A DNA stretch of 64,000 bases from Przewalskia tangutica (Eukaryota > Streptophyta > Magnoliopsida > Solanales > Solanaceae): contig CM056732.1 of assembly GCA_029844215.1 (NCBI GenBank), forward strand, positions 55,847,007 through 55,911,006. The letters run 5' to 3'. Each line of letters begins with the position of its first letter. The first letter of the stretch is position 1. Below the pieces are notes generated by a model. The model did no database searches. It had not been told where the DNA came from and saw only the letters and a list, made by a program, of their open reading frames with translations. The position numbers and the translations under genes are program-made. This document shows, piece after piece, positions 1 to 12,238 of this stretch.

Positions 1-999
1 TTAGCCGTATACCTTGTAGTATTCCAAAGATACCTCTATACGTAGAGCCCGGAAATACTACCGTATGTCCTTTTTGTCTCAAACCGAAACCCTAGGGAAA
101 ATCTTCATAGCCGGTTGAAGGATTTATAAAGAAGTTGCGTAGAACTTCTAAGGGTTGTTTGGAGCGGGTTGGAGCACCCGGAGTAGGAGCTAAGCGTTGC
201 CCAGGACCGACATTTATACTTGGATATTTATGGGCTTATCGAGGTAAATATCTTGTCTTCCTTTTGTAATAAGAGTTTGCATACTGTTGAAGTATAAGAA
301 TAAGTATAAGATATATACAAGGAAGGTATATAAGAAGGAAATGAATCAGATTTACATAGATCAGACATGAGACTTGTGTAGTTGTGACTGCAGGAAGATT
401 TGCCCAAATTTCCGTAGAATCTTATATCTAGATTTATTCTACCGAGTAGTCTAGACCTTAATAGACTTGTATAACCTTTATAGGTTGAATGTTCATGAGT
501 AGCGTGCTCTTGAAGGTGGACCAGGCTAGCCGGGTTATAGCCGTGGAGCGATTTGCTAATAGTCGATAATCGTCGCGAGGTATGTGATTCTTCCTATCCT
601 CTTGAGCATGATATTTTAAAAGAATATATATATAGTACGGTAGACGTACGCGTGCTAATTGAACGTAGTTCTACGGCAATGTCTTTTGACTTAAGCCTGA
701 ATAAAAAGAATCTGAAGTATTTCAGAAGAGTTAGGTAACCTTTTTGAAAGATGAGTAATACTTGGTTTTAAAAGCTTAAGAGTTGTACTAGCTTTATGAG
801 AAGTTAGGTATAACGGCTTAAGAATGATAAAATGAATGATTTATTGATTTTAGAAGTTAAGAGACTTGATCTTAAAAGATAAAAGACTTAACTTAAATAA
901 ATTAATATGAATTCTGTGTGAAACCTCATTCGTGAGTAATGAGTACTTGGTTTTTAAAAGGGAATAATGTTTTACTGATTTCGGAAATCAGAATGAGTA

Positions 1000-1135
1000 T
1001 CGGCAAACCACTGCAGCGTTAATAAAGGGAAATGTTTTGATTAATGAAGTATTATTAAAACCAGTAGAAACTTCCATCTGCATAGAAGCTAAGATGAGAC
1101 AAAATGATATTTCCTAGATCATGGCTGCTTAATAA
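1000..1135 (+). other. Conserved coding-like block inside LTR (copy 1)
   Basis: This block stays open in one frame for about 45 codons and contains the peptide segment KPVETSICIEAKMRQ. It recurs in four other LTR copies on the minus strand (about 10596-10760, 21288-21450, 50796-50938, 57899-58070), while the flanking LTR sequence is much more diverged. I do not recognise the protein it came from. It could be a captured exon or a fragment of another element's gene. Confidence 0.5.
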
Positions 1136-1679
1136 GATTGATTATGAACAAGAATAACCTACTCACATATAAGGCTTATGTTTCTCAGATTATTTAAAAG
1201 AATTATATTCTTAAATGAATAAGACTATGAACTACGAAACCTTTCTAAAATAAGAAACGTGAACATTTGAAATTAGGCAAACTTGGACGTTTGGAAAATA
1301 ATGTTGTTACTTGATTTTACAAAGGGAAGTGTTTGGTTTACTTAAAAAGGATTAGTCACTCTATTTTATACTACGGGTATTGTGTGACTACTGTGAAAGA
1401 AACGGATCTTTTTTTAAAGAGTTAATGTATGAAGTACTTTGGGGATAGATACCCGAACTTGTTAGCATAAAGTACCTTGTGTGAATAACTTGATTGTATT
1501 GGTTTGTGATAGCCTTGTAATACTTTCTTGTTGATTTGATAAGTAAACATGTTAGGATGCTACGTGTGTTAGTATCTTGTGGTTGTTATGTAAGGGGGTC
1601 ACTCTTGTTGTGCTTACGTTGTTACACGTTAAGCCCGTTGTACTGTTATTGTATCACATACCCCCTTGACTTGTTATAC

Positions 1680-2050
1680 CGAGGGCTTGCCACCCCGACG
1701 CGGTCTATACGGCCTATGCGGTCTATGAGACTACGCGAGCAGCGGTATGCTCCAGGATCGATCATTCCGGGTGTTTAGCCCGATGCGGGGGATGCCCTAT
1801 GCGGTCTTTGAGGGACTATGCGGTCTTTGAGGGGCTATGCGGGCTGCGGAAGTCCAGGCAGATACCGAGGGTTAAGCTGCCGACGCGGTATACCTCAGCG
1901 GTCTAGGACCATGATTCGAGAATACCTCATGCGGTTCGCGTGACCTATGCGAGTCGCGGTAAGTTCCGAGGATAGACGCGCACGGATATCGCGGGCGAGC
2001 CAGCTTCGATCATGGTGCGGTCTAGAAAGACCTCGTGATACGCTTTATGG
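1680..2050 (+). repeat. GC-rich degenerate tandem array in LTR
   Basis: Degenerate repeats built on 'gcggtctatgcggtctatgag' type words lie inside an AT-rich LTR. The same family array, on the other strand, lies at 50020-50290 and 57110-57370. Confidence 0.6.
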
Positions 2051-2671
2051 CATTTTTGGTATCGGGTCTTAGTAGTCGGCTATGCCTTCGCACTTACCCC
2101 GCATTTCGGTTCTATTGTGATGACTTTGAGGCGTGAGTCCACGACTTGACATGATCGCTGATTTATTGTGAATCGTAGTTTGGTTATCATACATGTCTCC
2201 CGCTTTAAATAGACTACTATGATTTCATTTACGATTTATTTCAGCCACATACTTGGTACCGCAGATCGACCTCTTGGGCCGCGTTCATGCCGCAGTAAAG
2301 GTACACCGCCGTTGATCCTCGCTCTTAGGTCACCGATTGGTTTGGGAAAGCTCCGCTTTCTCGAGGCTTGTTCGTATAGTCCCTGTTGTAGGTGCTACAT
2401 TCAGGTATGACGGCCCCGTCCCGTCGTTGTTGTCATATCATTCGTAGAGGTCCGTAGTATCACGTTGTGGCGTGGTTTGTAAAAGGATTAAACTGTTTTT
2501 TTTGAAAGAGTTGTTATTTATATATATATGCCGAAAGGCAACTTTTCTTCAGAAACATGTGTTTCCTTTGCATTATTTCATATTGTGTTTTATGTTCCGC
2601 TGATTACTCTGATGTTGTATCACTAGGGTGCCCGGGGTAAGGCACCATTCACTGCCCGGTTCGTAGTGACA

Positions 2672-3321
2672 CATCATCAATGTATTTACGAGACTTGTGT
2701 AGTTTTACGGGTAGGGAAATGCTGCCCAATTTTCCGTAGAATTAAGAACCTTCTGCTTAGAATATTCTACAGAGTAGTGTAGACGTTGATAGACGTATTT
2801 AACTATTATAGGTTGATACTCTGCGCGCGATATATTTGACTTGGCAGGTGGATTGAGCCGAGGAGGTATGTGATCCTTCCTATACTCTTGAGCATGATAT
2901 TTGTGAAATATATATAGTACGTAGACGTACGTGTGTTAACTAAATTTGGTTTTACTTTGATGTCTTTTGACTTGAGTTTTAAATAATAAGAATCTTGAAG
3001 TATTTCAAAAGAGTTATGAATCATTTTGAAAGAAAAGAAATACTTGGTTTTAAAATGATATGATTTCATTTAAGTACTTTACAGTTTCACATACTTGGTA
3101 CATGTTGTACTGACCTCCTTCGGGGGGCTGCGTTCAAGCCGCAGGTAGAGGTACTCCTGTTGTTGATCCCCGCTCCTAGGATCACCGTTTCTGCTTTTGG
3201 GAAAGCCCCGTTTCTCCGGAGGCTTATCGTTTGGGTATGATCTCCCTGTCATTTGTAGCTTTATGTACATTCAGGGTATGGCGGGGCCCTGTCCCGCCAT
3301 AGTTGTTTACATTCCTAGAGA
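2672..3321 (+). mobile_element. Fragment of H-type LTR, internally deleted
   Basis: The sequence matches the reverse complement of the H LTR (compare 47425 down to 47050), then jumps near 3057 to the segment matching about 46385 down to 46170. The lost piece, about 650 bp, contains the GC-rich array. The jump occurs at a shared TTTTAAAA word, which suggests a microhomology deletion. The fragment stops near 3321, where 3' internal sequence of M1 begins. Neither LTR terminus is present. Its interior is the target of the LTR ending at 2671. Confidence 0.65.
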
Positions 3322-4190
3322 AGAATGTAAAGCCTTCAATACTATACTTACGAAACCAATTATGCCACACCTGGCCATAATATAACACATGCGCAAAACT
3401 CCAATCCAAACCAACGAGGAATCACCTCCAACATCTCAAAAGCCCCCACCCAAGGTCTAAATGATACTCCCTTCGCATCTTCACAACAAAATGATCTCTT
3501 ATATTCTGTTAACACACGTTCACTTCTTTCCTTACTCGTCGTACCCTTCTCGTACACCCGAACTCTCTCTAGCACACGTACCATACTCCGCCATCGCCTC
3601 CCAAAACTCGAATCACTACCGCCAAACTTGGTCATTTTACTAGCCTCAAATTCCTTTAAGGCCATTCCCGGCCTTCACGATCCGATTTTGGTCGAACGCA
3701 TCCACGAACTCGTACAACGGTTACCTAAACTTGGGCCTTGAACCCTCGTGATCCTACCACCGCGACCACTCGAACCGACCCACCTCATTCCGGCCGTGGG
3801 TTGACCCGCGATATGGCCTCAACCCGACCCGCTATCGCGCCAAACTCTCTCGTTCCCCGATCCGGAACAATCTTACTAATCCACGTCATGGAAGTTATCA
3901 CTTCTATATCAAACTACCCATGGAATTATCACACAAAACTCCACGTATACTATGACTCAGACAAAGATTAACCGTAAAGTCTTTTACTCAAGACGCTTAC
4001 ATCTAAGGTCTCAATCATAAATTCTAAGGTTCACAATTGTCTCATCCCTGCACTTACCCTTTTCACTAACTGTGCTTCTAAATCATATTTTATCACAATG
4101 CCATCCGAACATAACAATTAACACATCATCATAACATCAAAACAAACTAGTCTCTGTAGGTTAAGGATGTACTGAAAATCAAATAGGCGG
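3322..4190 (-). other. M1 3' internal region shared by gag-only elements
   Basis: This is homologous to 17627-18608 (P1), 61087-61865 (P2) and, more distantly, 32086-33000 (C). On the minus strand, 3665-3360 is an open frame of 101 codons beginning MALKEFEASK and ending in WPGVA. In P1 the same start is present but is closed after about 55 codons. The tail resembles the C-terminal tail of the H pol reading frame (WPCVA), so the segment probably descends from the region just after pol in a full-length ancestor. Whether the small frame is translated is unknown. Confidence 0.55.
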
Positions 4191-5412
4191 TTCAAAGGAC
4201 CGCTAAAATCGAACTTCCACCGCGACCGCCGTGGCTCACGGTATGAACATCCCGCCTAGCTATGGAAGGTGAAGAACTCGCAATCGATCTCGTAGTCCGT
4301 GCTATCCCACTAGTGCCACCTGCCTGACGCCTCGCCAAATGGCCTGTTGGCCGCAAGCATAACAAGTCGCCGAAATAGTACGACACTCTCCAAGATGGGG
4401 TTTACCACATCGACCACACCGAGGTAGGGTGGCTCCATCCGCTAACACCTCCTCCCCGAAACTCAAGCCCTCGAGCCCTCGACCGCCTCAACATCCCGAA
4501 CGCCCCAAGATCGCGAGGACCACTCAGATCTTGGCGGAGGCGCATAATCGACTTCGCTGGCGGTCCGCCTCGAAAGTTACCAAAGGTCCTCGCTGTCCCG
4601 GCCTCTTGTGCTGATCTCGTCCCTACGCTGTCTCTACGCTCTCAATCCCTGCGCATAAGCTCAGATACGGCAATGTCCATGTCCCAAGAGCTACTCGCAT
4701 AACTCTCGCTAGATAATCGCCAAGTCCCGTGACATATCGGTGCACTCTATCCTCCATGTTCGCCACTAAAGCGGGACATAACGAGCCAACGAGTCGAACT
4801 CCACGTTGTACTCAACCGCACGCCTCTGTCTCAAAGATCGTAAATTGTTTACCGCGTTTCCTCATCTGCGGAGGCAAGAAATGGCCGAAAATGCATCGAG
4901 AACTCGTCCCAAACACGGAGGCACATGCTCCCCGATAGCTCCCATGAATCAAACCACGATCGCAGATCACGCACCGACGCGAACCTAAGACCACCGACTG
5001 GTCTCCGGCCTCGATCACTCTACGATCCAGAATCGCTTTGATGAACTCCTGCGGATCATCCTCAGGCCTCGACTCGTAGAACTCATGTTATACCCCGTAG
5101 TTCCAGGGTATGTATGTGAGGACGTACGTACGAGAATACGACAGAAATTTTGGAAAGAAAGAAAGATGTGATTTTTCGACGGAAAAGTTTCCGGGTTTTG
5201 TGAAGGAAAAAGGTTCGTTGATGGGAATTGGATTCCCAGATTTGGTATTTGGGCTTCTTGGATTATATTATAATTATGAGATTTTATTTTCGGAAATGGT
5301 CACGTGGGGCCCACGGGAGAAATTTACGGTTTTGTGGGGCCCGCTTTGTTTTTGAGATTTTCGGTATTTTGGATATTTTCGGAAGACGAAATATTTTGGA
5401 CGAGTAGGGGGC

Positions 5413-5597
5413 GACACGTGTCACCCCCTTAGGTGGCCTTGGCCGAAATGGCTTGACACTTGGCTTGTGGCCGATTTTTGTTGCCATGTGGCTAGCCACT
5501 TGTCTTGCTTAGACAAAACTTGGCTTGTGGCACCACACTTGTACCCCAATCTCACCACACACTTGCATTAATCTTGGCCCTTGAATTCTCTATAAAT
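5413..5597 (+). promoter_or_regulatory. LTR core promoter: G-box palindrome and TATA box
   Basis: GACACGTGTC, a 10-bp palindrome with an ACGT core, lies at 5413-5422. TATAAAT is at 5591-5597 in the context CTCTATAAATACCCCC. Both elements and their spacing of about 180 bp recur in the other LTRs. Pol II use is inferred from position and conservation. Confidence 0.7.
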
Positions 5598-6967
5598 ACC
5601 CCCTTAAGTGCAAGACTTCATTTCATTCACACTTAAGCTTTCCAAAGCAAAATATTTTCCCTCCCTTTGTAGTTGATTTCGCCTCCTCTCTTGAGTAGAA
5701 AATACTTTGAGTATTGTAGTATAAATCCCAAATACCTTAGCCTAGTATCCCTAGTTGTATTCCAAAGTTATTTCAATACTAGGAGCCCGGAATACTACTT
5801 TATTCCAATAGTCGCAAAACGAAACCCTAGAAAAATCTTCCTAGCTTGGTTGAAGTGTTTAGAGAAGTTGTTTAGAAACTTCTAAGGGTTGCTTGGAGCG
5901 GGTTGGGCGTAAGGAGTCGAGCTAAACGTTGCTCGTGATCGACTTATAATCTTGGATAATTTTGGGCTTATCGAGGTAATGATCTATGTCCCCTATCAGA
6001 ATTGGATATTACATATAGTAGTAGTTTAGAATTGAGTATAAGATATATTGGAAGGATTATTATAAAGGATTGAATCAGATTTACATTGACCGTATTTACT
6101 GAGACTTGTGTAGTATTATTGTAGGTGAATTGAACACGTCCTTAGACGTGTAATCCCTCGAGTTGTTGGCTCGCAGCGCCTTAGTGAGGTTATTTATGTG
6201 TTTCATGGGGAGGTGCGCCAATTTTCCGTAGAATAAGGAAATGTTTACTTCAATATGCTACGGCGGAACTAGAGATTGATAGATATATTGTGATTATTAT
6301 AGGTGGATCTTCTACGCGCGGCATACTTGACTTGGCTTGTGGATTAAGCTAAAAAGGTATGTGATTCTTCCTATACTCTTGAGCATGATTGTTGTGAACT
6401 ATATAGTACGGTAGACGTACGTGTGTGAAATGAATTTTGTTTATTTAAAACATAAAGTGTTATAATGGCTTTATGGGAAGTTAGTTATAACGACTTTATG
6501 AAGATAAAAGAAAGATTTGATTTTGAAAGTTAACCGACTTGATTTCGGAAAAAGAGAAGTAACTTGATTTAAGTATAGGTTACTTGTTTTGAAAGGAGTA
6601 AGTTATTTGGGTTTTAAAAAGAATACTTGATGTTGTTTTTAAAGAAAAGCACTTGGTTTAAAAAAGTATAGAGTACTTGATTTTAAAAGTCTTGTAAAGA
6701 TTTTTACGAAGGTGAAGTAATTTGGTTTGAAAAGAAAACATGTTTTTGATACTACGAGTATTAGTATCGTGTGGCTTTTACGTAAAAAGAGGTCTTTTTG
6801 AAAGAATGAAAGTATGTAGTATTTTGGGGTTGAAACCCGGATTGTTGACATAAAATGAAAGTACGTTGAACTTGCCTATGCTTGTTGTGATAGCCTTTGA
6901 TGTGCAAGTGTTTTGTTTCTGTGCTACCGTGTCTCTCGGGGAGGGCCGGCTATCTGATTGATTGCTT

Positions 6968-7150
6968 GGACATACTGACACGTTGGATGGTCCACGAGTA
7001 TGCGTCCACTTTGAGTATTATCTGGTTATTTCTTTTGGACATACTGACACGATGGATGGTCCACGAGTATGCGTCCACTTTGAGTATTATCTTGTTATTT
7101 CCTTTGGACATACTGACACGATGGATGGTCCACGGGTATGCGTCCAGTAG
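6968..7150 (+). repeat. 69-bp tandem repeat in LTR
   Basis: Units start GGACATACTGACACG at 6968, 7037 and 7106, giving an exact 69-bp period over two full units and a partial third. The period is a multiple of three, so a spurious repetitive open frame appears. Related LTRs carry two units (15218 onward, 25360 onward) or degraded ones (63800 onward). Confidence 0.85.
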
Positions 7151-8703
7151 GATGGTTTCATGGCCATGCTTATACCGAGGTAAGATGCCGGGGCATGCGG
7201 TCATTGTGAGGATTATGTTATTTATCCATGGACCGCTAATCCATGAAGCTTGCCGCGGTGACGAGCGATCACGCTTGATTTGTACACGTGGTTCGTGCAC
7301 ACTTTAGATACTTGTCCCGGTCATTTCGTGTATCGCAGTTCGTAGATAGCTTAAGATACTTGCCACGGCCATATCTCGTGAGACGGTAGGCTATTAGACG
7401 TTAGCTTAAGATACTTGCTTCGCCGGTTGCGTGGCTAGCTTTTTGATCGTAGTAGTTTCCGCACTGCGCCGTGAAGGGATATGACTAGCCTTCTGACCGT
7501 AGTCTATTCTACTCGCCCGACGGTTTGACGACGCAGCAGATCTAGTGTTCGTTCACATACGGGTGTGGTTTTACATCATGTATCGCCTGGCGATGAGGAA
7601 TGAGTTCACGCATGATTGATATTACGGGCGTGAGACCCATAGTTATGTGCGAGTGATCATTTGGGGATACGCGCCCTTACTGACCTAATCGCTTACTTAT
7701 TGCGAAATGGTTTTATAAAATGATGAAATGTGATTTCATTACGTATTTTCAGTTTCACATACTTGGTACTGTTGTATCGACCTCCTTGGGGCCGTTCACG
7801 CCGCAGTAGGTACACCAGCTTGTTGATCCTCGCCATGGATCGCAGTCAATTGGGAAGCCCGCTTCTCGAGGCTTATCTTTTGGTATAGTCCTCACCATAG
7901 GTACTTGTACATTCTGGGTATGGCGGGGCCCCGTCATAGTTGTTACATTCTTAGAGGTCCGTAATCTTTGCTGTGGCGTGGTTTGTAAGGATTGTAATCG
8001 TTCGGTTATATTGTATATATATGGTGACCGCTTTTGGTTAACCTGTTTTCTTATCTTGTATCTTTTTTCCTGTTTAAGTTTTTGTTTCCGCTGATTTTCT
8101 CTGATGTTGTATCACTAGGGTGCCCGGGGTAAGGCACCAGTCGCGGGCCCGAGGTCGGGTCGTGACAACTCAGGTGGGCTGCAGCTCAAAAAGTCCCGTA
8201 GTCTCAAACTATCCGATCTGGGGTGAACTACGGTGCATCGAACCTCCGACTCGCTCGCCCTCGTGTTCAGCCACAATCCTAGCTAGTAATCGCCATCTCC
8301 TTGTAACCCATATCCTCTCGCCCCGGCCGTGAGCCGAGACTCGTATCGTGGTCTCGCAGCCATCGCCGCTCTAAACTCCCCAAGGCTAGCGGCCGCAGAA
8401 CTCCCCATCTGTAGTACCACCCAGGTAAAGATCGGGCTCGTGCCTCGTAACCTCTCGTTTCTACTCGCAGCCTCCTTCGCCGCTTGCCTTCTCGGGCTCT
8501 GGTTGCCTTGCGTGGAGGCATAATCGGTACAAAAGAATACGTCGAGGAGTCCAACTTACAACACCTCTAAGGCACGATCTCGAGTAAGAAGAATAGAAAC
8601 CAATCCTAAATATCCTGCACCACTGATTATAGATGTGGTGCACAACACACCGATAATCAAGACTCTACTAGACACGGTCAGAGACATTTTCCGAGGACTA
8701 ATC

Positions 8704-8714
8704 GCTCGATACCA
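8704..8714 (-). other. M1 primer binding site
   Basis: The reverse complement reads TGGTATCGAGC, which is the initiator tRNA-Met complement TGGTATCAGAGC with one base missing. It lies 4 bases inside the 5' LTR, the usual place for the minus-strand primer. Confidence 0.8.
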
Positions 8715-9259
8715 CTTTTGTCACGACCGACTCGGGCAGAATCGTGCCTTACCCGCACCCTAGTGATACAAACATCGAGAAAATCAATAAATAAAAACTT
8801 TAAGCATGAAACAATACATAAAATAAGCAACAAAGCAACCAAAATGGTTACCTTCAGATATATAAATATCAACATGAACAGTTAAATCCCTTACAAACCC
8901 CGCCCACAACAAGATTACAGCACTTCTAAGAATGTAACCACAACTATGACGGACAGGCCCGCCATACCCCGAATGTACAAGTACTCTACTATGACAGGGA
9001 CTATACCAAAGATAAGCCTCCGAGAAACGGAGCTTCCTAAAACGCTGAATCGTGATCCTATGAGCGAGGATCAACAACCGTGTACTTACCGCAGATGAAC
9101 GCAGCCCCAAGGAGGTCAAGACAACAGTACCAAGTATGTGAAATCAAAATATCAGAAATGAAATCATAATAGTCTATATAAAGCAGGAGATATGTATGAT
9201 AACCAAACTACAGTACACAACATATAAGCAGTCAAGTCTAGTCAGGGACTCACGCCCTC

Positions 9260-9930
9260 AAGTCATCACTCATGCCCGTGGAATTCCTTCCTCACTTCCG
9301 GCAGTCTATGACATAAATCATACTCACGTGACGCGCCCGTGGCATCCTACCTCACTGTCGGCGTACACATATACAATACATATATATACCTCCTGCCCGT
9401 GGAATCCTCCGTCATCACGGGCTGAGTAGGTGTAACATATACCCATGTGACCCGCCAGTAGCATCCTACCTCACTGTCGGCGTACACATATACAACACAT
9501 ATATATATATATATATATAATACACGGCCGCATGTCCCGGAATCCCTCATCGGTGTAACATGGCCATAACGTGCCCTCGGCATCCCTCATCGCAGGTGCA
9601 GGTCTTCATGGGGAGCTAGCCCATGGAATAATGATCGACATACCATGCCCCTAATCCTCATCGGTGTAGACAGGTCTTCATGGGAGCTAGCCCATGGAAT
9701 AATAGTAATGGTCACATGCCCCTAATCCTCATCGGTGTAGACATGCCCATGTGACAATAATAATATACGGAGTTTAACCCGTTGCACGGCCGCACGCCCC
9801 TAATCCTCACGGTAGACATGTCCATGTGATAATAACAATGGAAGTATACCCGTGTAATCCTCCACACCGCAGACTCCAATGAAACGACGCATCTAACCCG
9901 CATCTCGGTCGCATGCCCCAAGATCTCTCA
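9260..9930 (-). repeat. Degenerate GC-rich array in M1 LTR
   Basis: Repeats of 'cccgtggaatcct' and 'ctcactgtcggcgtacacatataca' type are followed by 'cccctaatcctcatcggtgtagacatg' units. Between them is a short AT dinucleotide run near 9500-9518. The period is irregular. Confidence 0.6.
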
Positions 9931-10595
9931 TCGTATAAGCATGGCCAAGATCAAACAAAATGGAAGCATACCCGGAATCCTCCGTCACCGCTAAGACGCC
10001 CAACAAATTCACAACAAGTCAGCCGACCCTCCAACCGAGAGACGCGGTAACATAGTAATACCACCAAGGCTATCACAACTAGCATAGGCAAATTTAACAT
10101 ACTCTTAGACTTCCATTTTATGACAACAAATCCGGGTTTTAACCCCAAAGTACTACATACATTAATCCTTTCAAAAAGATCTCTTTTTACGTAAAATCTA
10201 CTCGATACTATTATCCGTAGTACCAAACACGTTCATGTTTAAATCAAGTACTCTACACTTTTTAAACCAAATGGCTTATATTTTTCTAATCAAGAAAAGT
10301 TCGATATTTGAAAATAAGTTACTTATACTTTTAAACTCAAGTTACTTCTCTTTTCCCAAAATCAAGTACCATTTTAACTCCAATAATAAAACCATTCTTT
10401 TGTTTTCATAAAGTCGTTATAACTAACTTCCCATAAAGCTATTATAACACTTTATGTTTTAAACCAATTTAAGACAAAACCATGCCTTTCTTTTAAACCA
10501 AAACACTTCAAATTCTTAAGTCTCTTTTCTTTTAGAAATCAAGTTCCTTACTTTGGAATTTTAAGAAAATCAAAACTTGATTAAAATAATTCTTA

Positions 10596-10760
10596 TTAGA
10601 GCAGCCATGATCTAGGAAATGTAATACAATTTTGTCTTATCTTAGCTTCTATGCCGATGGAGGTTTCTACTGGTTTTAATATAATTAATTGTCATTACAT
10701 TTTCCTTTATTAACGTTGCAATGGCTTGTTCGATAGTTATTCCCCTTTCCGAAATTAATA
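10596..10760 (-). other. Conserved coding-like block inside LTR (copy 2)
   Basis: Same block as at 1000-1135. Here it carries small indels that break the frame, so it is a decayed copy. Confidence 0.45.
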
Positions 10761-11735
10761 TAACTTATTCCTTTTTCTAGACCAAGTACTCATTACTCAC
10801 GAATGAGGTTTCACCACTTTAACACAATTCAAGTTCTTCACATTTCATATCAAGTCAAAATATAAGTCCAGTCTCTTATCTTTTAAAATCAACCAAAATT
10901 GCTTAGCACACGACGCTCACCGTACTACATAGTTCACAACATCATGCTAGAAAAGATAGGAAGAGGTTCACATACCTCGCGACGATTATCGACAATTAGC
11001 AAAATGCTCCAAGTACTATAACCTTGCTAGCCTTTTCCACCCTTCAAGTAGAATACGCTACTCGTAGTACTTCAACCTATAAAGGCCACAAAACGTCTAT
11101 CAACTTCTAGATCTCTTCGTAGAATATTATAAATACAAGATTCCTTATTCTACGGAAAATTTGGCAGCACCTCCCCTCCCCCCCCCCCCCGCAACCACGT
11201 AAATCTCCTCCACAATAATACTACAAGTCTACTATAAATACAGTTCAGTTCTTTATAATTATCCTTCCATAAATCATATACTCAATTATACATTACTACA
11301 ACATGTAATATCCAATTACAATAGGGGGACAAAGATCATTACCTCGATAAGCCCAAAATTATCCAAGATTAATAAGTCGATCCTGAGCAACGCTTAGCTC
11401 CAATTCCTTACGCTCCAACCCGCTCCAAGCAACCCTTAGAAGTTTCTAAACAACTTCTCTTAACACTTCAACCAACTATGAAGATTTTCCTAGGGCTTCA
11501 TTTTTCGACTAAGGAATAAAGTAGAATTTCCGGGCTCCTAGTATTGAAATAACTTTGGAATACTACTAGGAATACTAGGCTAAGGTATTTGGGACTATAC
11601 CAACACTTGAAGATTTTTTTATACACACGGGGGGGGGGGGGGGGGGTTGGACGAGAACACTTAAGGGGAGGGAGAATAATTTTTGCCTTGGAAACTCTCT
11701 AATGTGGATGAATAAAGTCTTGCAAACAAGGGGGT

Positions 11736-11907
11736 ATTTATAGAGAAATAAAGGGCCAAGATCTAGGCAAGTGTGTGGTGTAGATTGGGGGCATGTGGGT
11801 GTGGATTCTACCAACCACATGTCCACCACAAAAGTCCACCCAAACCGTCCAAGCCACATGTCCACTAGCCATTCGGCCAACATGGCCACATGGGGGTGAC
11901 ACGTGTC
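11736..11907 (-). promoter_or_regulatory. M1 LTR core promoter
   Basis: On the minus strand, TATAAAT is at 11742-11736 and the palindrome GACACGTGTC is at 11898-11907, about 165 bp upstream of it. This is the same arrangement as in the P-type LTRs. Confidence 0.65.
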
Positions 11908-12238
11908 GCCCCCCCCCTACTCGTCCAAAATATTTCATCTCCCGAAAATATCCGAAAAATCCAAAATCTCCAAAACAAAGTGGGCCCCACAAAACCGTAA
12001 ATTTTCCCCGTGGGCCCCTCGTGACCAAATCCGGAAATAAAATTCCATAATTATGTAATAATCCAAGAAGTCCAAATACCAAATCTGGGAATCCAATTCC
12101 CATCATCGAACATTTTTCCTTCACAAAATCCGGAAACTTTTCCGTCGAAAAATCACATCTTTCTTCCTTTCCGAAATTACCGTCGTATTCTCGTACGTAC
12201 GTCCTCACATACATACCCAGGAACTACGGGGTGTAACA

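Larger units (their letters stand above)
1..2671 (+). mobile_element. Gypsy LTR, 5' part cut off by window start
   Basis: The first bases match the post-TATA part of the other plus-strand LTRs (compare about 5735-5830), and the sequence then follows the same order as the minus-strand LTR at 56524-59689. It ends in the shared U5 terminus (GGTGCCCGGGGTAAGGCACC, then a damaged GGTTCGTAGTGACA). What follows is not a PBS but the middle of another LTR, so this is probably a solo LTR inserted in it. The left TSD lies outside the window. It includes the conserved coding-like block (about 1000-1135) and a GC-rich array (1680-2050). Confidence 0.8.
5086..8167 (+). mobile_element. Solo LTR (3.08 kb) in M1 gag, TSD ACTCA
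   Basis: It begins TGTTATACCCCG and ends CGGGTCGTGACA, and is flanked by perfect 5-bp duplications ACTCA (5081-5085 and 8168-8172). The gag sequence is continuous across it when compared with the intact region near 45400. There is no internal region, so it is a solo LTR left by LTR-LTR recombination. It belongs to the same LTR family as P1 and P2. Confidence 0.92.
4192..8521 (-). pseudogene. M1 gag, frameshifted and split by a solo LTR
   Basis: Gag forms the particle in which element RNA is packaged and reverse transcribed. The start is taken as the ATG at 8521-8519, because the following residues MPPRKATRAREG match the start of gag in H (45744) and C (33795). The reading frame runs left to 8173, is interrupted by the solo LTR 5086-8167, and resumes at 5080. 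Near 4440-4330 a zinc-knuckle module is readable in pieces: CGRCGKPHLGEC followed by CYACGQQ, after which the frame is damaged. Only one knuckle module is visible, whereas P1 and P2 have two. Several frameshifts break the protein. No pol follows it. Confidence 0.65.
3322..12238 (-). mobile_element. Element M1: gag-only gypsy element, 3' LTR lost
   Basis: Minus-strand layout from right to left: 5' LTR (8719-12238), PBS (8704-8714), gag (8521 down to about 4192, split by a solo LTR), then an 0.87-kb non-gag 3' region (3322-4190). No protease, RT or integrase is seen. The right flank CATAG (12239-12243) continues exactly into H LTR sequence found intact at 46512, so M1 inserted into the H 3' LTR. 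Its own 3' LTR is missing. It is replaced at about 3321 by a plus-strand LTR fragment, which implies a later deletion or inversion. The same internal plan (gag plus 3' region, no pol) is seen in P1 and P2. Confidence 0.75.
8719..12238 (-). mobile_element. M1 5' LTR (3.5 kb)
   Basis: On the plus strand it starts TGTCACGACC and ends CGGGGTGTAACA. It carries the coding-like block (about 10596-10760), a GC-rich array (about 9260-9930), a C-tract (11177-11190), a G-tract (about 11631-11646) and a promoter (11736-11907), all in the order seen in related LTRs. Confidence 0.88.

Noticed and set aside
6897..7307. 136-codon open frame with repeated 23-residue units
   Set aside because: It is produced by the 69-bp minisatellite. 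The opposite strand is open too, and no homologous frame exists in related LTRs with other arrays.
11625..11650. G-tract as a functional quadruplex (also near 47839, 54936 and 59050)
   Set aside because: These are homopolymer runs of varying length at one LTR position. Length is the least reliable feature of the sequence, so I draw no conclusion.
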